Source: an uncultured Ilyobacter sp.
GTDB lineage: Bacteria > Fusobacteriota > Fusobacteriia > Fusobacteriales > Fusobacteriaceae
Assembly (NCBI RefSeq): GCF_963668515.1
Contig: NZ_OY764864.1
Coordinates: forward strand, 868,001-932,000
DNA length: 64,000 nucleotides
Direction: 5' to 3'
Shown: one piece after another, positions 35,477 to 44,762 of the stretch
Position numbering within the stretch: the stretch's first letter is position 1
Layout of the letters: each line of letters begins with the position of its first letter
The notes under the pieces: generated by a model
What the model saw: only the letters and a program-made list of their open reading frames with translations
Told to the model about the DNA's origin: nothing
Database searches by the model: none
Program-made: the position numbers and the translations under genes

Positions 35477-36304
35477 ATGAAAAAGAAGTGGCTCTATGCC
35501 CTCTTAATTCCCGGCTTAATTCTGATAATTTTATTTTTACTTGTTCCGTTAGTTTATACTACAAGCTCTACTGTCATAGGAGAAACTGGACTCACTTTAG
35601 AAAGATATCTAGCTTTTTTCAAAGATGAATATTATCTTAAGATATATAATAGGACTCTTAAAATAGCACTCATCACTGCGGTTATTTCCATGATACTAGG
35701 AACTCCAGTCGCTTATTTTATATCCCGAACTAAAAAAAGCCTGCGAGGTATATTCATCGCCTGTACAGTCTTCCCTCTCCTTACCAATTCAGTAGTACGT
35801 TCTTTTGCCTGGATGACCATTTTGGGTAAAAATGGGGTTTTTAACAATATATTTATGGCCTTGCATTTAGTGGATAAACCGGTAAAACTCCTTTATACAG
35901 AATTTGCAATCATAATAGGTTCTGTCTATCTTTTTTTACCCCTTATGGTAGTCTCTTTGGTAGGAGTCATGGAGAATATCGAAGACGATCTGCTAGAAGC
36001 TGCAGAAAGCCTTGGAGCAAATAAAATTACTGCTTTTTTTCAAGTTATATTCCCACTGAGTATACCAGGACTTATAGTAGGAAGTGTCCTTGTTTTTACA
36101 GGAGCTTTTACAGCCTATACAACTCCTCAGCTTTTAGGGGGAAATAAAAATATGGTTCTGGCTACACTGGTTTATCAGCGGGCAATGACATTGGGAGACT
36201 GGACTGGAGCCTCTGTTGTGGCTACTGTGATGATAATTACCACTCTGACAGTTATCGGAATTATAAACAAATTAGCTGGAAAATTAAATGAAAAGGGAGT
36301 TTAG
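35477..36304 (+). CDS. ABC transporter permease, PotB-like
   Basis: The 275-residue inner membrane protein has six helices and the binding-protein-dependent permease EAA loop (D-L-L-E-A-A-E-S-L-G-A-N near residue 175). It is closest in layout to PotB of the spermidine/putrescine importers. AAAGGAGG precedes the ATG. It forms the channel with the next gene, which starts 2 bp after its stop. Confidence 0.9.
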   Translation: MKKKWLYALLIPGLILIILFLLVPLVYTTSSTVIGETGLTLERYLAFFKDEYYLKIYNRTLKIALITAVISMILGTPVAYFISRTKKSLRGIFIACTVFPLLTNSVVRSFAWMTILGKNGVFNNIFMALHLVDKPVKLLYTEFAIIIGSVYLFLPLMVVSLVGVMENIEDDLLEAAESLGANKITAFFQVIFPLSIPGLIVGSVLVFTGAFTAYTTPQLLGGNKNMVLATLVYQRAMTLGDWTGASVVATVMIITTLTVIGIINKLAGKLNEKGV

Positions 36305-36305
36305 T

Positions 36306-37088
36306 ATGAAAAAAAACAAATGGCTGACATTTTTTACTTTCTGTGTATATTTTTTCCTATTTGCCCCTATAGTTATTATCATAATGACGGCATTTGGTCC
36401 AGATGAAGTTATTGCTTTTCCACCAAGAGGTTTTAGCATCAAATGGTTCAGCAACATCTTTACATCAGATATGTTTATGAATACCTTTAAGATAAGTATT
36501 CAGATTGCAGTTATTGCTACAATTATTGCATTGATTTTGGGAATCCCAGCTGCCTATGCCATGAGTAGAAATAATTTCAAGGGAAAAACCGTTATTAAGA
36601 ATTTGTTTTTCTCATCAATTATAGTCCCTGGGATAGTTTTCGGTTTCTCAATCTTCAATTTTGTCATAATAAAATTGAGACTCCCTATCTATACCAGCTT
36701 GCTCATAGGTCATACCATCGTTATCCTGCCTTATATAATAAGGGTAGTGGCTTCAAGTTTAGAGGGTTTTGACTATTCTATAGAGGAAGCGGCAGTGAGT
36801 TTAGGGGCAAGCAGATTAAAAACATTCTTCTTGGTTGTCTTCCCAAATATAACCTCGGGAGTCATAGCCGCCTTTATGCTGGCTTTCATAAATTCATTTA
36901 ATAATGTCCCAATATCAATTTTTCTCACAGGACCTGGAGTCAGCACCCTTCCAATCAGGATGATGAGTTATGTGGAATATTATTATGATCCCACAATTTC
37001 TGCCTTGTCAGTAACACTTATGGTTATGACAATAGGAATCATGTTTATTGTGGAAAAAACATTAGGACTTAGTTATTTTTCAAAATAA
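36306..37088 (+). CDS. ABC transporter permease, PotC-like
   Basis: The 260-residue protein has six helices, the EAA loop (S-I-E-E-A-A-V-S-L-G-A-S near residue 170) and the F-A-P-I-V-I-I-I-M-T-A-F start typical of PotC. I start at 36306, which has GGGAG 6 bp upstream; a start at 36288 would overlap the previous gene. It pairs with the PotB-like permease. Confidence 0.9.
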   Translation: MKKNKWLTFFTFCVYFFLFAPIVIIIMTAFGPDEVIAFPPRGFSIKWFSNIFTSDMFMNTFKISIQIAVIATIIALILGIPAAYAMSRNNFKGKTVIKNLFFSSIIVPGIVFGFSIFNFVIIKLRLPIYTSLLIGHTIVILPYIIRVVASSLEGFDYSIEEAAVSLGASRLKTFFLVVFPNITSGVIAAFMLAFINSFNNVPISIFLTGPGVSTLPIRMMSYVEYYYDPTISALSVTLMVMTIGIMFIVEKTLGLSYFSK

Positions 37089-37104
37089 AAAGCTGGAGGT
37101 TAGT

Positions 37105-38157
37105 ATGTCACTGATAAATTTAAAGGATGTTGTCGTCTCTTATAACGGTAGTACGAATATATTAAAAAACTTAAATATTGATATAGAAAAAGGACAACTG
37201 GTTTCTCTACTGGGTCCCAGCGGATGTGGTAAGACTACCACTCTCAGGGTAATTGCAGGTTTTATAGAGGCAAAAAGTGGTCAGTTTGTATTTGATGAAG
37301 ATGATTATACACATATTCCAGTGCATAAAAGAAATTTTGGCTTGGTATTTCAAAGTTATGCATTATTCCCACATCTCACTGTTTTTGATAATGTGGCATT
37401 TGGGCTCAAGATGAAAAAAGCAAATAAAAAAAATATAAAAAATGATGTAGAAAAAATACTGAAGCTTGTTGACTTAGACGGTTTCGGATCCCGTTATCCC
37501 AAGGAACTTTCTGGCGGTCAAAGACAGAGAGTGGCACTTGCTAGAGCCTTGGTTATCAAACCAAAGTTGCTATTATTAGATGAACCTCTAAGTAATCTGG
37601 ATGCAAAATTAAGATTGAAAATGAGAGTGGAAATAAGAAGGTTGCAGCAAAAGCTGGGTATTACCACAGTTTTTGTAACACACGATCAGGAAGAATGTTT
37701 TTCCATATCAGACAAGGTGGCTGTAATGAATGCAGGTATAATAGAACAGTATGACACACCTGAAAAAATTTATTCAAATCCCGCAAGTGAATTTGTAGCA
37801 CGATTTGTAGGTTTTGAAAACTTTCTGGATCTCAGTAAAACCAGTGATAATTTATATGTTTCAAAATCAGGTATGAAGTTCGCCAGTGACTATGACTGTG
37901 ATAAGATATCTGTAGGTAATGAAAAAGTAGGTACAATAAGGCCAGATGATATTCAAATTCATGACTGTGAGACTACCAAGGAGAACAACACTATAGATGG
38001 GACTATAGAGGTTAGGACTTATCTCGGGAAAGAATATCAGTATTCTGTAAATACAGAGGTGGGAAATATACTGGTCACTGCTGGCAATGATAAAAAATTT
38101 AGCAAGGGTAACAGGGTAAGGTTATACCTGCCATCAAATAAATTAATATTAGTATAA
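37105..38157 (+). CDS. ABC transporter ATP-binding protein, PotA-like
   Basis: The 350-residue protein has an ABC ATPase domain (residues 1-235; Walker A G-P-S-G-C-G-K-T-T at 37-45, L-S-G-G-Q-R-Q-R, D-E-P-L-S-N-L-D) and a C-terminal TOBE regulatory domain (about 265-350; G-T-I-R-P-D-D-I). This layout belongs to the PotA/FbpC/MalK branch. It drives import through the two preceding permeases from the cytoplasmic side. Confidence 0.93.
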   Translation: MSLINLKDVVVSYNGSTNILKNLNIDIEKGQLVSLLGPSGCGKTTTLRVIAGFIEAKSGQFVFDEDDYTHIPVHKRNFGLVFQSYALFPHLTVFDNVAFGLKMKKANKKNIKNDVEKILKLVDLDGFGSRYPKELSGGQRQRVALARALVIKPKLLLLDEPLSNLDAKLRLKMRVEIRRLQQKLGITTVFVTHDQEECFSISDKVAVMNAGIIEQYDTPEKIYSNPASEFVARFVGFENFLDLSKTSDNLYVSKSGMKFASDYDCDKISVGNEKVGTIRPDDIQIHDCETTKENNTIDGTIEVRTYLGKEYQYSVNTEVGNILVTAGNDKKFSKGNRVRLYLPSNKLILV

Positions 38158-38176
38158 AAAAAATAGGAGGGATATT

Positions 38177-39238
38177 ATGAAAAAATTATCAATTATTTTA
38201 ACCTTAATGCTGACACTGGCAGCTCTTACAGGATGCGGCGGAAAAAAAGAAGTGGAAGAGGCAAAAGGTGATGCTCCAACTGAATTAGTAATTTCTACAT
38301 GGGGGTACAGTGAGGATTTGCTATGGGAAAATGTTTTTACACCCTTTGAAAAAGAAAACAATGTAAAAATAATTTTGGAGACAGGTAATAACTCAGAAAG
38401 ATTGACAAAACTAAAGAGTAACCCAAACAGCAATATTGATATTATTTATTTAGCAGAGGCCTTTGCTCAAGAGGGTATAGAGGCTGGACTATTTGAAAAA
38501 ATCGATTACAGCAAAGTTCCAAATGCTGAAAATCTCAATAAAAAAGCAAAAAAAATAACAGAATCAGGGTACGGTCCCGCTTATACTTTGAATCGTGCAG
38601 CAATCGCCTATGATCCAAATAAAACTGGTTTTGAAATCAAATCATGGAATGACCTATGGAATCCTAACCTAGAAGGAAAAATATCAATTCCTGATGTCAC
38701 AACAACATTTGGACCTTCTACAATGTATATCGCTTCAAATTATAAAAATGTTGATATAAGCTCAGATAACGGAGAGGCAGCTTTCAAAGCCTTGGAAGAA
38801 TTAAAACCAAATCTGGTTAAAACCTATTCGAGATCATCAGATCTAGCAAATATGTTTGCTAACAATGAGATAGCCGCAGCTATCACTGCTGATTTTGCCT
38901 ACGGAAGAGTCAAAGGCGGAGCACCAGATGTTGTATTTTTAGATCCATCAGAAGGAGCATTTATAAATTTTAACACTATAAACATCGTAAAATCTTCTAA
39001 GAACAAGGAGCTGGCAACAAAGTTTATAAATTATGCACTAAGCAAAGAAGTTCAGAGCAGAACTGCCAAGGCACTGGGAGAATCTCCTGTGAATTCGGAA
39101 GTAGAGTTAACAGAAGAGGAGTCGGCTAACTTAACTTATGGTGAAGTAATTGAAAATTCTAACACCGTTGATCACGTATTTGTAAATTCTGTTAAAACTA
39201 AGTGGATAGACAACTGGAACAGAACTTTAAATCAATAA
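38177..39238 (+). CDS. Extracellular solute-binding lipoprotein, PotD-like
   Basis: The 353-residue protein has a lipoprotein signal with L-A-A-L-T-G-C, so Cys20 would be lipidated, followed by a type II periplasmic-binding fold. Recognisable segments are S-T-W-G-Y-S-E-D, N-S-N-I-D-I-I-Y-L-A-E and G-R-V-K-G-G-A-P-D-V-V-F-L-D-P-S-E-G. It resembles spermidine/putrescine PotD proteins. Its position ahead of two deaminase genes raises the possibility that the ligand is a purine or nucleoside derivative. Confidence 0.9.
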   Translation: MKKLSIILTLMLTLAALTGCGGKKEVEEAKGDAPTELVISTWGYSEDLLWENVFTPFEKENNVKIILETGNNSERLTKLKSNPNSNIDIIYLAEAFAQEGIEAGLFEKIDYSKVPNAENLNKKAKKITESGYGPAYTLNRAAIAYDPNKTGFEIKSWNDLWNPNLEGKISIPDVTTTFGPSTMYIASNYKNVDISSDNGEAAFKALEELKPNLVKTYSRSSDLANMFANNEIAAAITADFAYGRVKGGAPDVVFLDPSEGAFINFNTINIVKSSKNKELATKFINYALSKEVQSRTAKALGESPVNSEVELTEEESANLTYGEVIENSNTVDHVFVNSVKTKWIDNWNRTLNQ

Positions 39239-39291
39239 ATTGCCTTGATAAACTATAGATTTATATTTAAAAATTAAAGAGGGAGATTGTT

Positions 39292-41013
39292 ATGGAGCTG
39301 GATTTAATCATAAAAAATATACAGGTATATAATTCATATCTGAAAAAATTTATTCATGGGGACGTAGGAATATTGGATGGTAAATTCCTTTATATCGGTG
39401 ATATTTCTGAAATTCAAGATGAAGAATTAAAAGCCAAAGAGGTTATCGATGGAAATTCTAGATATATGATCCCGGGACTTATAGATATTCATATGCATGT
39501 AGAAAGCTCTATGACAACTCCCTTTCAATTTTCTCAGGGGGTCATACCCCATGGGGTAACGACGCTAGTTGCCGATCCCCACGAAATGGCAAATGTTTTT
39601 GGCATAGACGGTATAACAGAGATGATCAATAGTTCTAAAAACAGTGCCGTAGATTTTTTCTACGGCATTCCCAGTTCGGTTCCCTCTACAAACAAGAATT
39701 TAGAAACCACAGGAGCCAGTATAAAGGCAGAAGATGTGGAAAAACTCCTGGATATAGAGGATGTGTGCTGTCTGGGAGAGGTCATGAATTTTAAGGATTT
39801 GGTAGGAGACCAAGAATCCACCATCAATAAGATAATAAAAAAGATAAAAAATAAGAAACCCCATATGAGAATAGAGGGACACTGTCCAAAGATATCCGGT
39901 TTGGATCTGGCTAGGTTTATCTATCAGGGCGTGGATGCTGATCATACGCAGCAGACCCCAGATTCTCTGGAGGAAAAAATTAAAAATGGAATGTTTATGG
40001 AGATTCAGGAAAAATCCATGACAGAAGAAAATATAAAGTATCTTGTGGAAAATGAGTTGTATGAGCATTTCTGCCTTGTAACAGATGATACTATGGCCGA
40101 TAAACTTGTAAAAGGTCATTTAAATAAACTTGTAAAAAAGGCCATATCCATGGGAGTTTCCAAGGAGATGGCAATATACGTGAGTACTTATACCCCTGCA
40201 AGAAGAATGCTTTTAGATGACAGGGGAAGTATCACACCAGGAAAGATAGCTGATTTTGTGATGCTAGAAAGTATAGAGGAGTTTCAAATAGACATGGTGT
40301 ATAAAAATGGAAAGCTGATATTTGACGGCAAGGTAGAGTATAAAGAATCAGAAAATAAATTCCCGGAAAAATTTTATAACAGTATAAAATTAAATTTTTT
40401 AAAAGAAACAGATTTTCAGGTAACGGCCCCTATACAAGATGGTCGGGTTAAATGCAGAGCTATAAAAGTGATACCTGAAAGCACCTTTACAATAGAGAAA
40501 GAAACTACCCTCCATGTAGAAAATAATAAGTTACAGTGGGAAAAGTCCGATTATTGTCTGATCTCCGTGTTCAACAGATACGGGAAGGGCAAGGATAAAG
40601 CTTTTGGACTGGTGACAGGAAGCATAATAAAAGAAGGGGCCATTGCCACCAGCTACGCCCACGATCATCATAATCTCATGGTCATGGGGAGAAATTCAAA
40701 GGACATGGTTATAGCTTCTAATTGGGTTATTGAAAACGGTGGAGGTTACTGTGTTGTAAAAGACGGTAAGGTTATCGCTGGAGTAGAATTACCTATAGGG
40801 GGCATTATATCAGAGGAAAGAATTGATCTGCTGGCTGAAAAGGTAAAAAAACTAAGTGACAGCATGGAGAAATTAGGCTATGTTCATCACAACAAGATAA
40901 TGTCCTTTAGCACTCTTTCTCTACCAGTCAGTCCAAGTCTAAAAATATCTGATAAAGGATTAATAGATGTTGTTAAACAGGAAATAGTTCCTTTGTTTTA
41001 CAAGGGTTTATAA
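39292..41013 (+). CDS. ade: Adenine deaminase
   Basis: The 573-residue amidohydrolase has the full Ade length and order: M-I-P-G-L-I-D-I-H-M-H-V-E-S-S (metal His pair near residues 64-66), A-D-P-H-E-M-A-N near 96, E-G-H-C-P-K near 197, H-T-Q-Q-T-P, and V-T-D-D-T-M-A-D. The second half carries Y-A-H-D-H-H-N-L and a G-G-G-Y-C-V-V-K-D-G block. It converts adenine to hypoxanthine and ammonia in the cytoplasm. GGGAG lies before the ATG. It sits in the LacI-controlled operon. Confidence 0.94.
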   Translation: MELDLIIKNIQVYNSYLKKFIHGDVGILDGKFLYIGDISEIQDEELKAKEVIDGNSRYMIPGLIDIHMHVESSMTTPFQFSQGVIPHGVTTLVADPHEMANVFGIDGITEMINSSKNSAVDFFYGIPSSVPSTNKNLETTGASIKAEDVEKLLDIEDVCCLGEVMNFKDLVGDQESTINKIIKKIKNKKPHMRIEGHCPKISGLDLARFIYQGVDADHTQQTPDSLEEKIKNGMFMEIQEKSMTEENIKYLVENELYEHFCLVTDDTMADKLVKGHLNKLVKKAISMGVSKEMAIYVSTYTPARRMLLDDRGSITPGKIADFVMLESIEEFQIDMVYKNGKLIFDGKVEYKESENKFPEKFYNSIKLNFLKETDFQVTAPIQDGRVKCRAIKVIPESTFTIEKETTLHVENNKLQWEKSDYCLISVFNRYGKGKDKAFGLVTGSIIKEGAIATSYAHDHHNLMVMGRNSKDMVIASNWVIENGGGYCVVKDGKVIAGVELPIGGIISEERIDLLAEKVKKLSDSMEKLGYVHHNKIMSFSTLSLPVSPSLKISDKGLIDVVKQEIVPLFYKGL

Positions 41014-41038
41014 TAGATTATGAACAGGAGAAAAATAT

Positions 41039-42358
41039 ATGGTCTCAATGATTATAAAAAATATCAATATCCTCACCATGAATAAAAATAAAGATATTAT
41101 AGAAAATGGAGTCTTGGTAATCAAGGATAATCTTATATTTGATATCGGTGATGAAAATCTTCTAAAAAAATATTACTGTGAGAATATTATTGACGGAGAA
41201 GAGGGAATTTTGATTCCGGGAATGATAAACACCCATACTCACACATCTATGGTTGTATTTAGAAGTCTCGGAGACGATGTCAAGAACCGTCTTAAGAGGT
41301 ACTTATTTCCTTTGGAAAAAATTCTGGTTGATAAGGACTTGGTATATCTAGGAGCAAAATACGGAATTATGGAGATGCTCTTAGGGGGAGTAACCACTTT
41401 TACAGATATGTATTATTATGAAGACCAGGTTGCCAGAGCTGCAAAAGAGTTTGGTATAAGGGGGGTACTAGGAGAAACAATAGTTGATTTCCCTTCTCCT
41501 GATTCAAAAGAGCCCTATGGGGGACTTGAGTACAGCAAGTGGTTTATAGAAAAATGGATGGATGACGATCTCATAACTCCCGCAGTGGCTCCCCATGCTA
41601 TCTATACCAACGATAAGGATTCTTTGCAAAAGGCGTCTGAATTATCAAAAAAATACAACATCCCAATGATGATGCATGTTGCAGAGATGGGATATGAACT
41701 TGAAGAATGTGAAAAAAAATATAATATGACACCGGTGGAATATCTAGACAGTATAGGGGTGCTAAACGAAAGATTTATCTCTGCACATTCGATACTGGTG
41801 ACAGAAAAAGATATAGATTTACTGCATAAAAAAAGAGTCGGGATTTCCCATAACATCGGTGCCAACTCCAAAGGTGCTAAAGGGGTCGCCCCAATTTCAG
41901 ATATGTGTAAAAGGGATATGAAAATAGGTCTAGGAACTGACGGGCCCATGAGTGGAAATACTTTAGACGTTCTTACTCAGATGCCTTTAGTGGGAAAAAT
42001 ACATAAACTCTTTAATGAAGACCGCAGCATATTCCCGGCTAATGAAATTTTGGAAATGGCCACAATTGGAGGCGCAAGAGTATTGAATTTAGATCATGAG
42101 ATCGGCTCTGTAGAAATCGGTAAAAAAGCGGATTTAGTTTTATTTGAAACAGAATCTTTAAACATGCAGCCGATTTATGACTTTTATTCAGTTTTAGTCT
42201 ACTCTGCAAATCCAGGCAATATTGATACTGTTATAGTCGATGGAGAAATCTTGGTAAAAAATAAAAAACTATTTCAAGAAAAAAATAATCCTGCAAAAAT
42301 AATGGAAGAACTAAAGGCAATTAAAAAAAAGATACTTGAAACTGCAGATAAATTATGA
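41039..42358 (+). CDS. Amidohydrolase of the TRZ/ATZ-MtaD family
   Basis: The 439-residue enzyme has the metal motif N-T-H-T-H-T-S (near residue 65), H-A-I-Y-T-N, M-H-V-A-E (near 215), S-A-H-S-I-L-V and G-L-G-T-D-G-P-M-S-G-N-T-L-D. This is the layout of S-adenosylhomocysteine / 5'-methylthioadenosine / 5'-deoxyadenosine deaminases. The S-G-N-T motif differs from the more usual S-N-N-N, so substrate is uncertain. AGGAGA precedes the ATG. Together with Ade it suggests deamination of imported adenine compounds. Confidence 0.85.
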   Translation: MVSMIIKNINILTMNKNKDIIENGVLVIKDNLIFDIGDENLLKKYYCENIIDGEEGILIPGMINTHTHTSMVVFRSLGDDVKNRLKRYLFPLEKILVDKDLVYLGAKYGIMEMLLGGVTTFTDMYYYEDQVARAAKEFGIRGVLGETIVDFPSPDSKEPYGGLEYSKWFIEKWMDDDLITPAVAPHAIYTNDKDSLQKASELSKKYNIPMMMHVAEMGYELEECEKKYNMTPVEYLDSIGVLNERFISAHSILVTEKDIDLLHKKRVGISHNIGANSKGAKGVAPISDMCKRDMKIGLGTDGPMSGNTLDVLTQMPLVGKIHKLFNEDRSIFPANEILEMATIGGARVLNLDHEIGSVEIGKKADLVLFETESLNMQPIYDFYSVLVYSANPGNIDTVIVDGEILVKNKKLFQEKNNPAKIMEELKAIKKKILETADKL

Positions 42359-42411
42359 ATAGACCAGTATGCCGATTTATATCACAACTGATTTCCAAAA
42401 TAAATTCAAAA

Positions 42412-42450
42412 AGGAATCTAACGATATTACCGTCAGGTTCCTTTTTTTTT
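42412..42450. terminator. Terminator between the deaminase operon and the patatin gene
   Basis: A 12-bp stem with wobble pairs (AGGAATCTAACG / CGTCAGGTTCCT) ends in a ten-T run and lies between convergent genes. Confidence 0.85.
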
Positions 42451-42455
42451 CATGC

Positions 42456-43313
42456 TTATTTTTTTATCCATTTCAAGAGATTTTCGTAATGTCTTTCGGC
42501 ATCTCTAATCCCCATACTATAAATTTTTTTTATTTTATCTAAATCTGTCTCTAATCTTGCGACATTCAATTTTTTCTCTGGTCTGATAACATATACATCC
42601 CCTGATTTTTCAAGTTTTTCCAGTATTTTTAGAGACTCATTATAGACCTTATGCCTATTGATGAGAGCCGAGGCAACTTTGGGGTATTTCCTGTAAAAAA
42701 GCTTGGTCATCCCCCTATACCTAAGAGGAGACTTCTTATAAGATGAGTCCTGAGTCAGAATAACCACATGTTTAGAGTTCCCGTCCTCAATAGATTTTTT
42801 GATGGGTATGGGACTGGCTATCCCTCCGTCAAGATAGGGTTCATCCTCTATAAAAACCTCTTTTGAGATATAGGGAAGGCTTCCCGAGGCGATTAATATC
42901 TCCAAAACTTTTTCTTTACTTAAAAAATCTGCCTTAGAAAAATAATCTGTTTTACCTGTTCTGCAGTTAAAGGCCCCCACCTTGAAATTAATTTTTGAAT
43001 TCATAAAAGCTTCAAAATCAAAGGGAACCAGCTCATAGGCCATCCTTTTATAGGTAAAGTCTATATTTATATAACTGCCTGTTGTCAATAGATATTTCAG
43101 CCCCATATATCTCTTATCATTGAGATATTTCATCTGGGTATAGAGGTTCCCTTTCTTTTGTTTGGATACATATGAGGCGGGATATATTGCTCCTGCAGAT
43201 ACTCCTACAGCATAGTTAAATTCCAGATTTTTCTCCAGAAAAAAATCCAATACTCCTGCAGTGTATATACCTCTCAAACCTCCCCCTTCAAGAACCAGAC
43301 CTATCCCCTTCAC
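42456..43313 (-). CDS. Patatin-like phospholipase
   Basis: The 285-residue protein has the patatin anion hole L-E-G-G-G-L-R-G (residues 8-15), the nucleophile elbow G-V-S-A-G (Ser39) and the catalytic Asp162 in D-G-G. These form the Ser-Asp dyad of bacterial PNPLA enzymes that act on phospholipid acyl chains. There is no signal peptide, so it should act in the cytoplasm or on the inner face of the membrane. It resembles the YjjU-type group. Confidence 0.92.
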   Translation of the reverse strand: MKGIGLVLEGGGLRGIYTAGVLDFFLEKNLEFNYAVGVSAGAIYPASYVSKQKKGNLYTQMKYLNDKRYMGLKYLLTTGSYINIDFTYKRMAYELVPFDFEAFMNSKINFKVGAFNCRTGKTDYFSKADFLSKEKVLEILIASGSLPYISKEVFIEDEPYLDGGIASPIPIKKSIEDGNSKHVVILTQDSSYKKSPLRYRGMTKLFYRKYPKVASALINRHKVYNESLKILEKLEKSGDVYVIRPEKKLNVARLETDLDKIKKIYSMGIRDAERHYENLLKWIKK

Positions 43314-43337
43314 CTGAAACCCTCCTTTTTTCTTTTA

Positions 43338-43580
43338 AATAACTCAAGTTGATACTTAATAATTGTTGAAAATCTTATAAAAGCCAAAACTTTCTGATTA
43401 ACCTCTGTGAAACTCATTCTTTTTCTCTGAGATCTCTGTGTCCAAAAAATTTTGTTATTATTCGTGTTAATTTTTCTGTCTTTTATTGATTTTCATTCGT
43501 GACGAAATCTTTTGACTCTAATATTCTTATAATTTCAATAATTTATCAAAATTTCTTTCAAGTAGCAACTAAGATTAAAT
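43338..43580. repeat. Second, shorter copy of the dispersed element
   Basis: Its right part (43403-43580) is about three-quarters identical to 30201-30378, sharing segments such as TTATTCGTGTTAATTT and CATTCGTGAC. The right end GTAGCAACTAAGATTAAAT and a degenerate inverted left end (43338-43355) match the ends of the 508-bp copy, with some 265 bp of interior missing. It lies 8 bp from the end of the oxidoreductase gene. Confidence 0.6.
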
Positions 43581-43587
43581 ATATTTT

Positions 43588-44568
43588 TTAGTTATCATTA
43601 AAAATTATTCCAGATTGCTTTCTTGCTTCTTCCAAAACACCTGCAACCTTAAGGGCAAGACGGTGAGAATTTATTTTGGATTCTTTCTTCCCACTCATAG
43701 CAAGGGAGATGAACTCATCAATTTCATAGCAGAGTATGTTTTCTTCCTGATTTAAGGTAAGATTCTCTGTTGTACCGTCTCTCAGCATTAGTTTGACGGA
43801 TCCTCCTCTTGAGATATCCTCAATGATTATGTTCCCTAGCTCCCCCTGTATCTCACTAGGAGCATCAGAATCTGTCACTTTTGAATAAGAAAGAACAGAG
43901 GTAGATGTTTTGTGCTTGAGAAGAAGGCTTCCCTCTCCGTCGATTCCAGATGAAAGAACATTAGATATGCACTTTACCTCTTCCGGCTTTCCAAAAAGCT
44001 TCAGATCGGCATATACAAGATATACTCCTATATCCATCAAGGCACCTCCACCTAATTTTGGATTAAAGGCATTTAAAATTTCTCCATTTTTAAATTTATC
44101 GTACCTTGAGGAATACTGACAGTAATTTCCATAGAATTTTCTCACCTTACCTATCCTAGGTAGATTTTCCTCTATAACCTTGAAGTTTGGAAGAAAGGTT
44201 GTTTTCATCGCCTCCATGAGAAGGACTTTATTTTCCTGAGCTGTTTTTATCATCTCCTCCACCTCTGCAAGAGTTGATCCCATGGCTTTCTCACAGAGAA
44301 CGTGCTTACCTGCCTTCATGATCTCTACTGCCTGACTGCAGTGCAGAGAATTCGGGCTGGCCACATAGACAGCATCTATCTCCTGGCTAGAAGCCATCTC
44401 ACTTATATCTGTAAAGGTATGGGCAATACTGTGTTTTTTGGCAAAACTGAATGCCCTCTCTGAGGTTCTCGAATAAACTGCCGTAACCTTAAAATTTTCA
44501 AGTTTTTTCCCCGCCTCTATAAATGTATCTGTTATAACATTGGTCCCTATTATCCCAAATCTAATCAT
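43588..44568 (-). CDS. Gfo/Idh/MocA family oxidoreductase
   Basis: The 326-residue protein has an N-terminal Rossmann fold (I-R-F-G-I-I-G-T-N, then A-V-Y-S-R-T near residue 30) and the Gfo/Idh signature at 91-95, where the usual E-K-P is E-K-A. The C-terminal alpha/beta substrate domain follows. Family members oxidise or reduce sugars and sugar acids with NAD(P). No catabolic neighbour narrows the substrate. GGAGG lies before the ATG. Confidence 0.9.
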   Translation of the reverse strand: MIRFGIIGTNVITDTFIEAGKKLENFKVTAVYSRTSERAFSFAKKHSIAHTFTDISEMASSQEIDAVYVASPNSLHCSQAVEIMKAGKHVLCEKAMGSTLAEVEEMIKTAQENKVLLMEAMKTTFLPNFKVIEENLPRIGKVRKFYGNYCQYSSRYDKFKNGEILNAFNPKLGGGALMDIGVYLVYADLKLFGKPEEVKCISNVLSSGIDGEGSLLLKHKTSTSVLSYSKVTDSDAPSEIQGELGNIIIEDISRGGSVKLMLRDGTTENLTLNQEENILCYEIDEFISLAMSGKKESKINSHRLALKVAGVLEEARKQSGIIFNDN

Positions 44569-44762
44569 AAACTCCTCCGTGAAAAAGTAGTATTAAAACT
44601 GTATTAAAATTATAATACAATTATTGAACAAAAATAAATTTTATTTATACAGATAAAAAATCAAGCAGAAAAATTCATTTAAAATAAAGAAGTACAGGTA
44701 CTTAGTTGATATACTCCCAATAAGTAAAATCCCTGCAAAATTATACAGGAGTTTTATTTATT

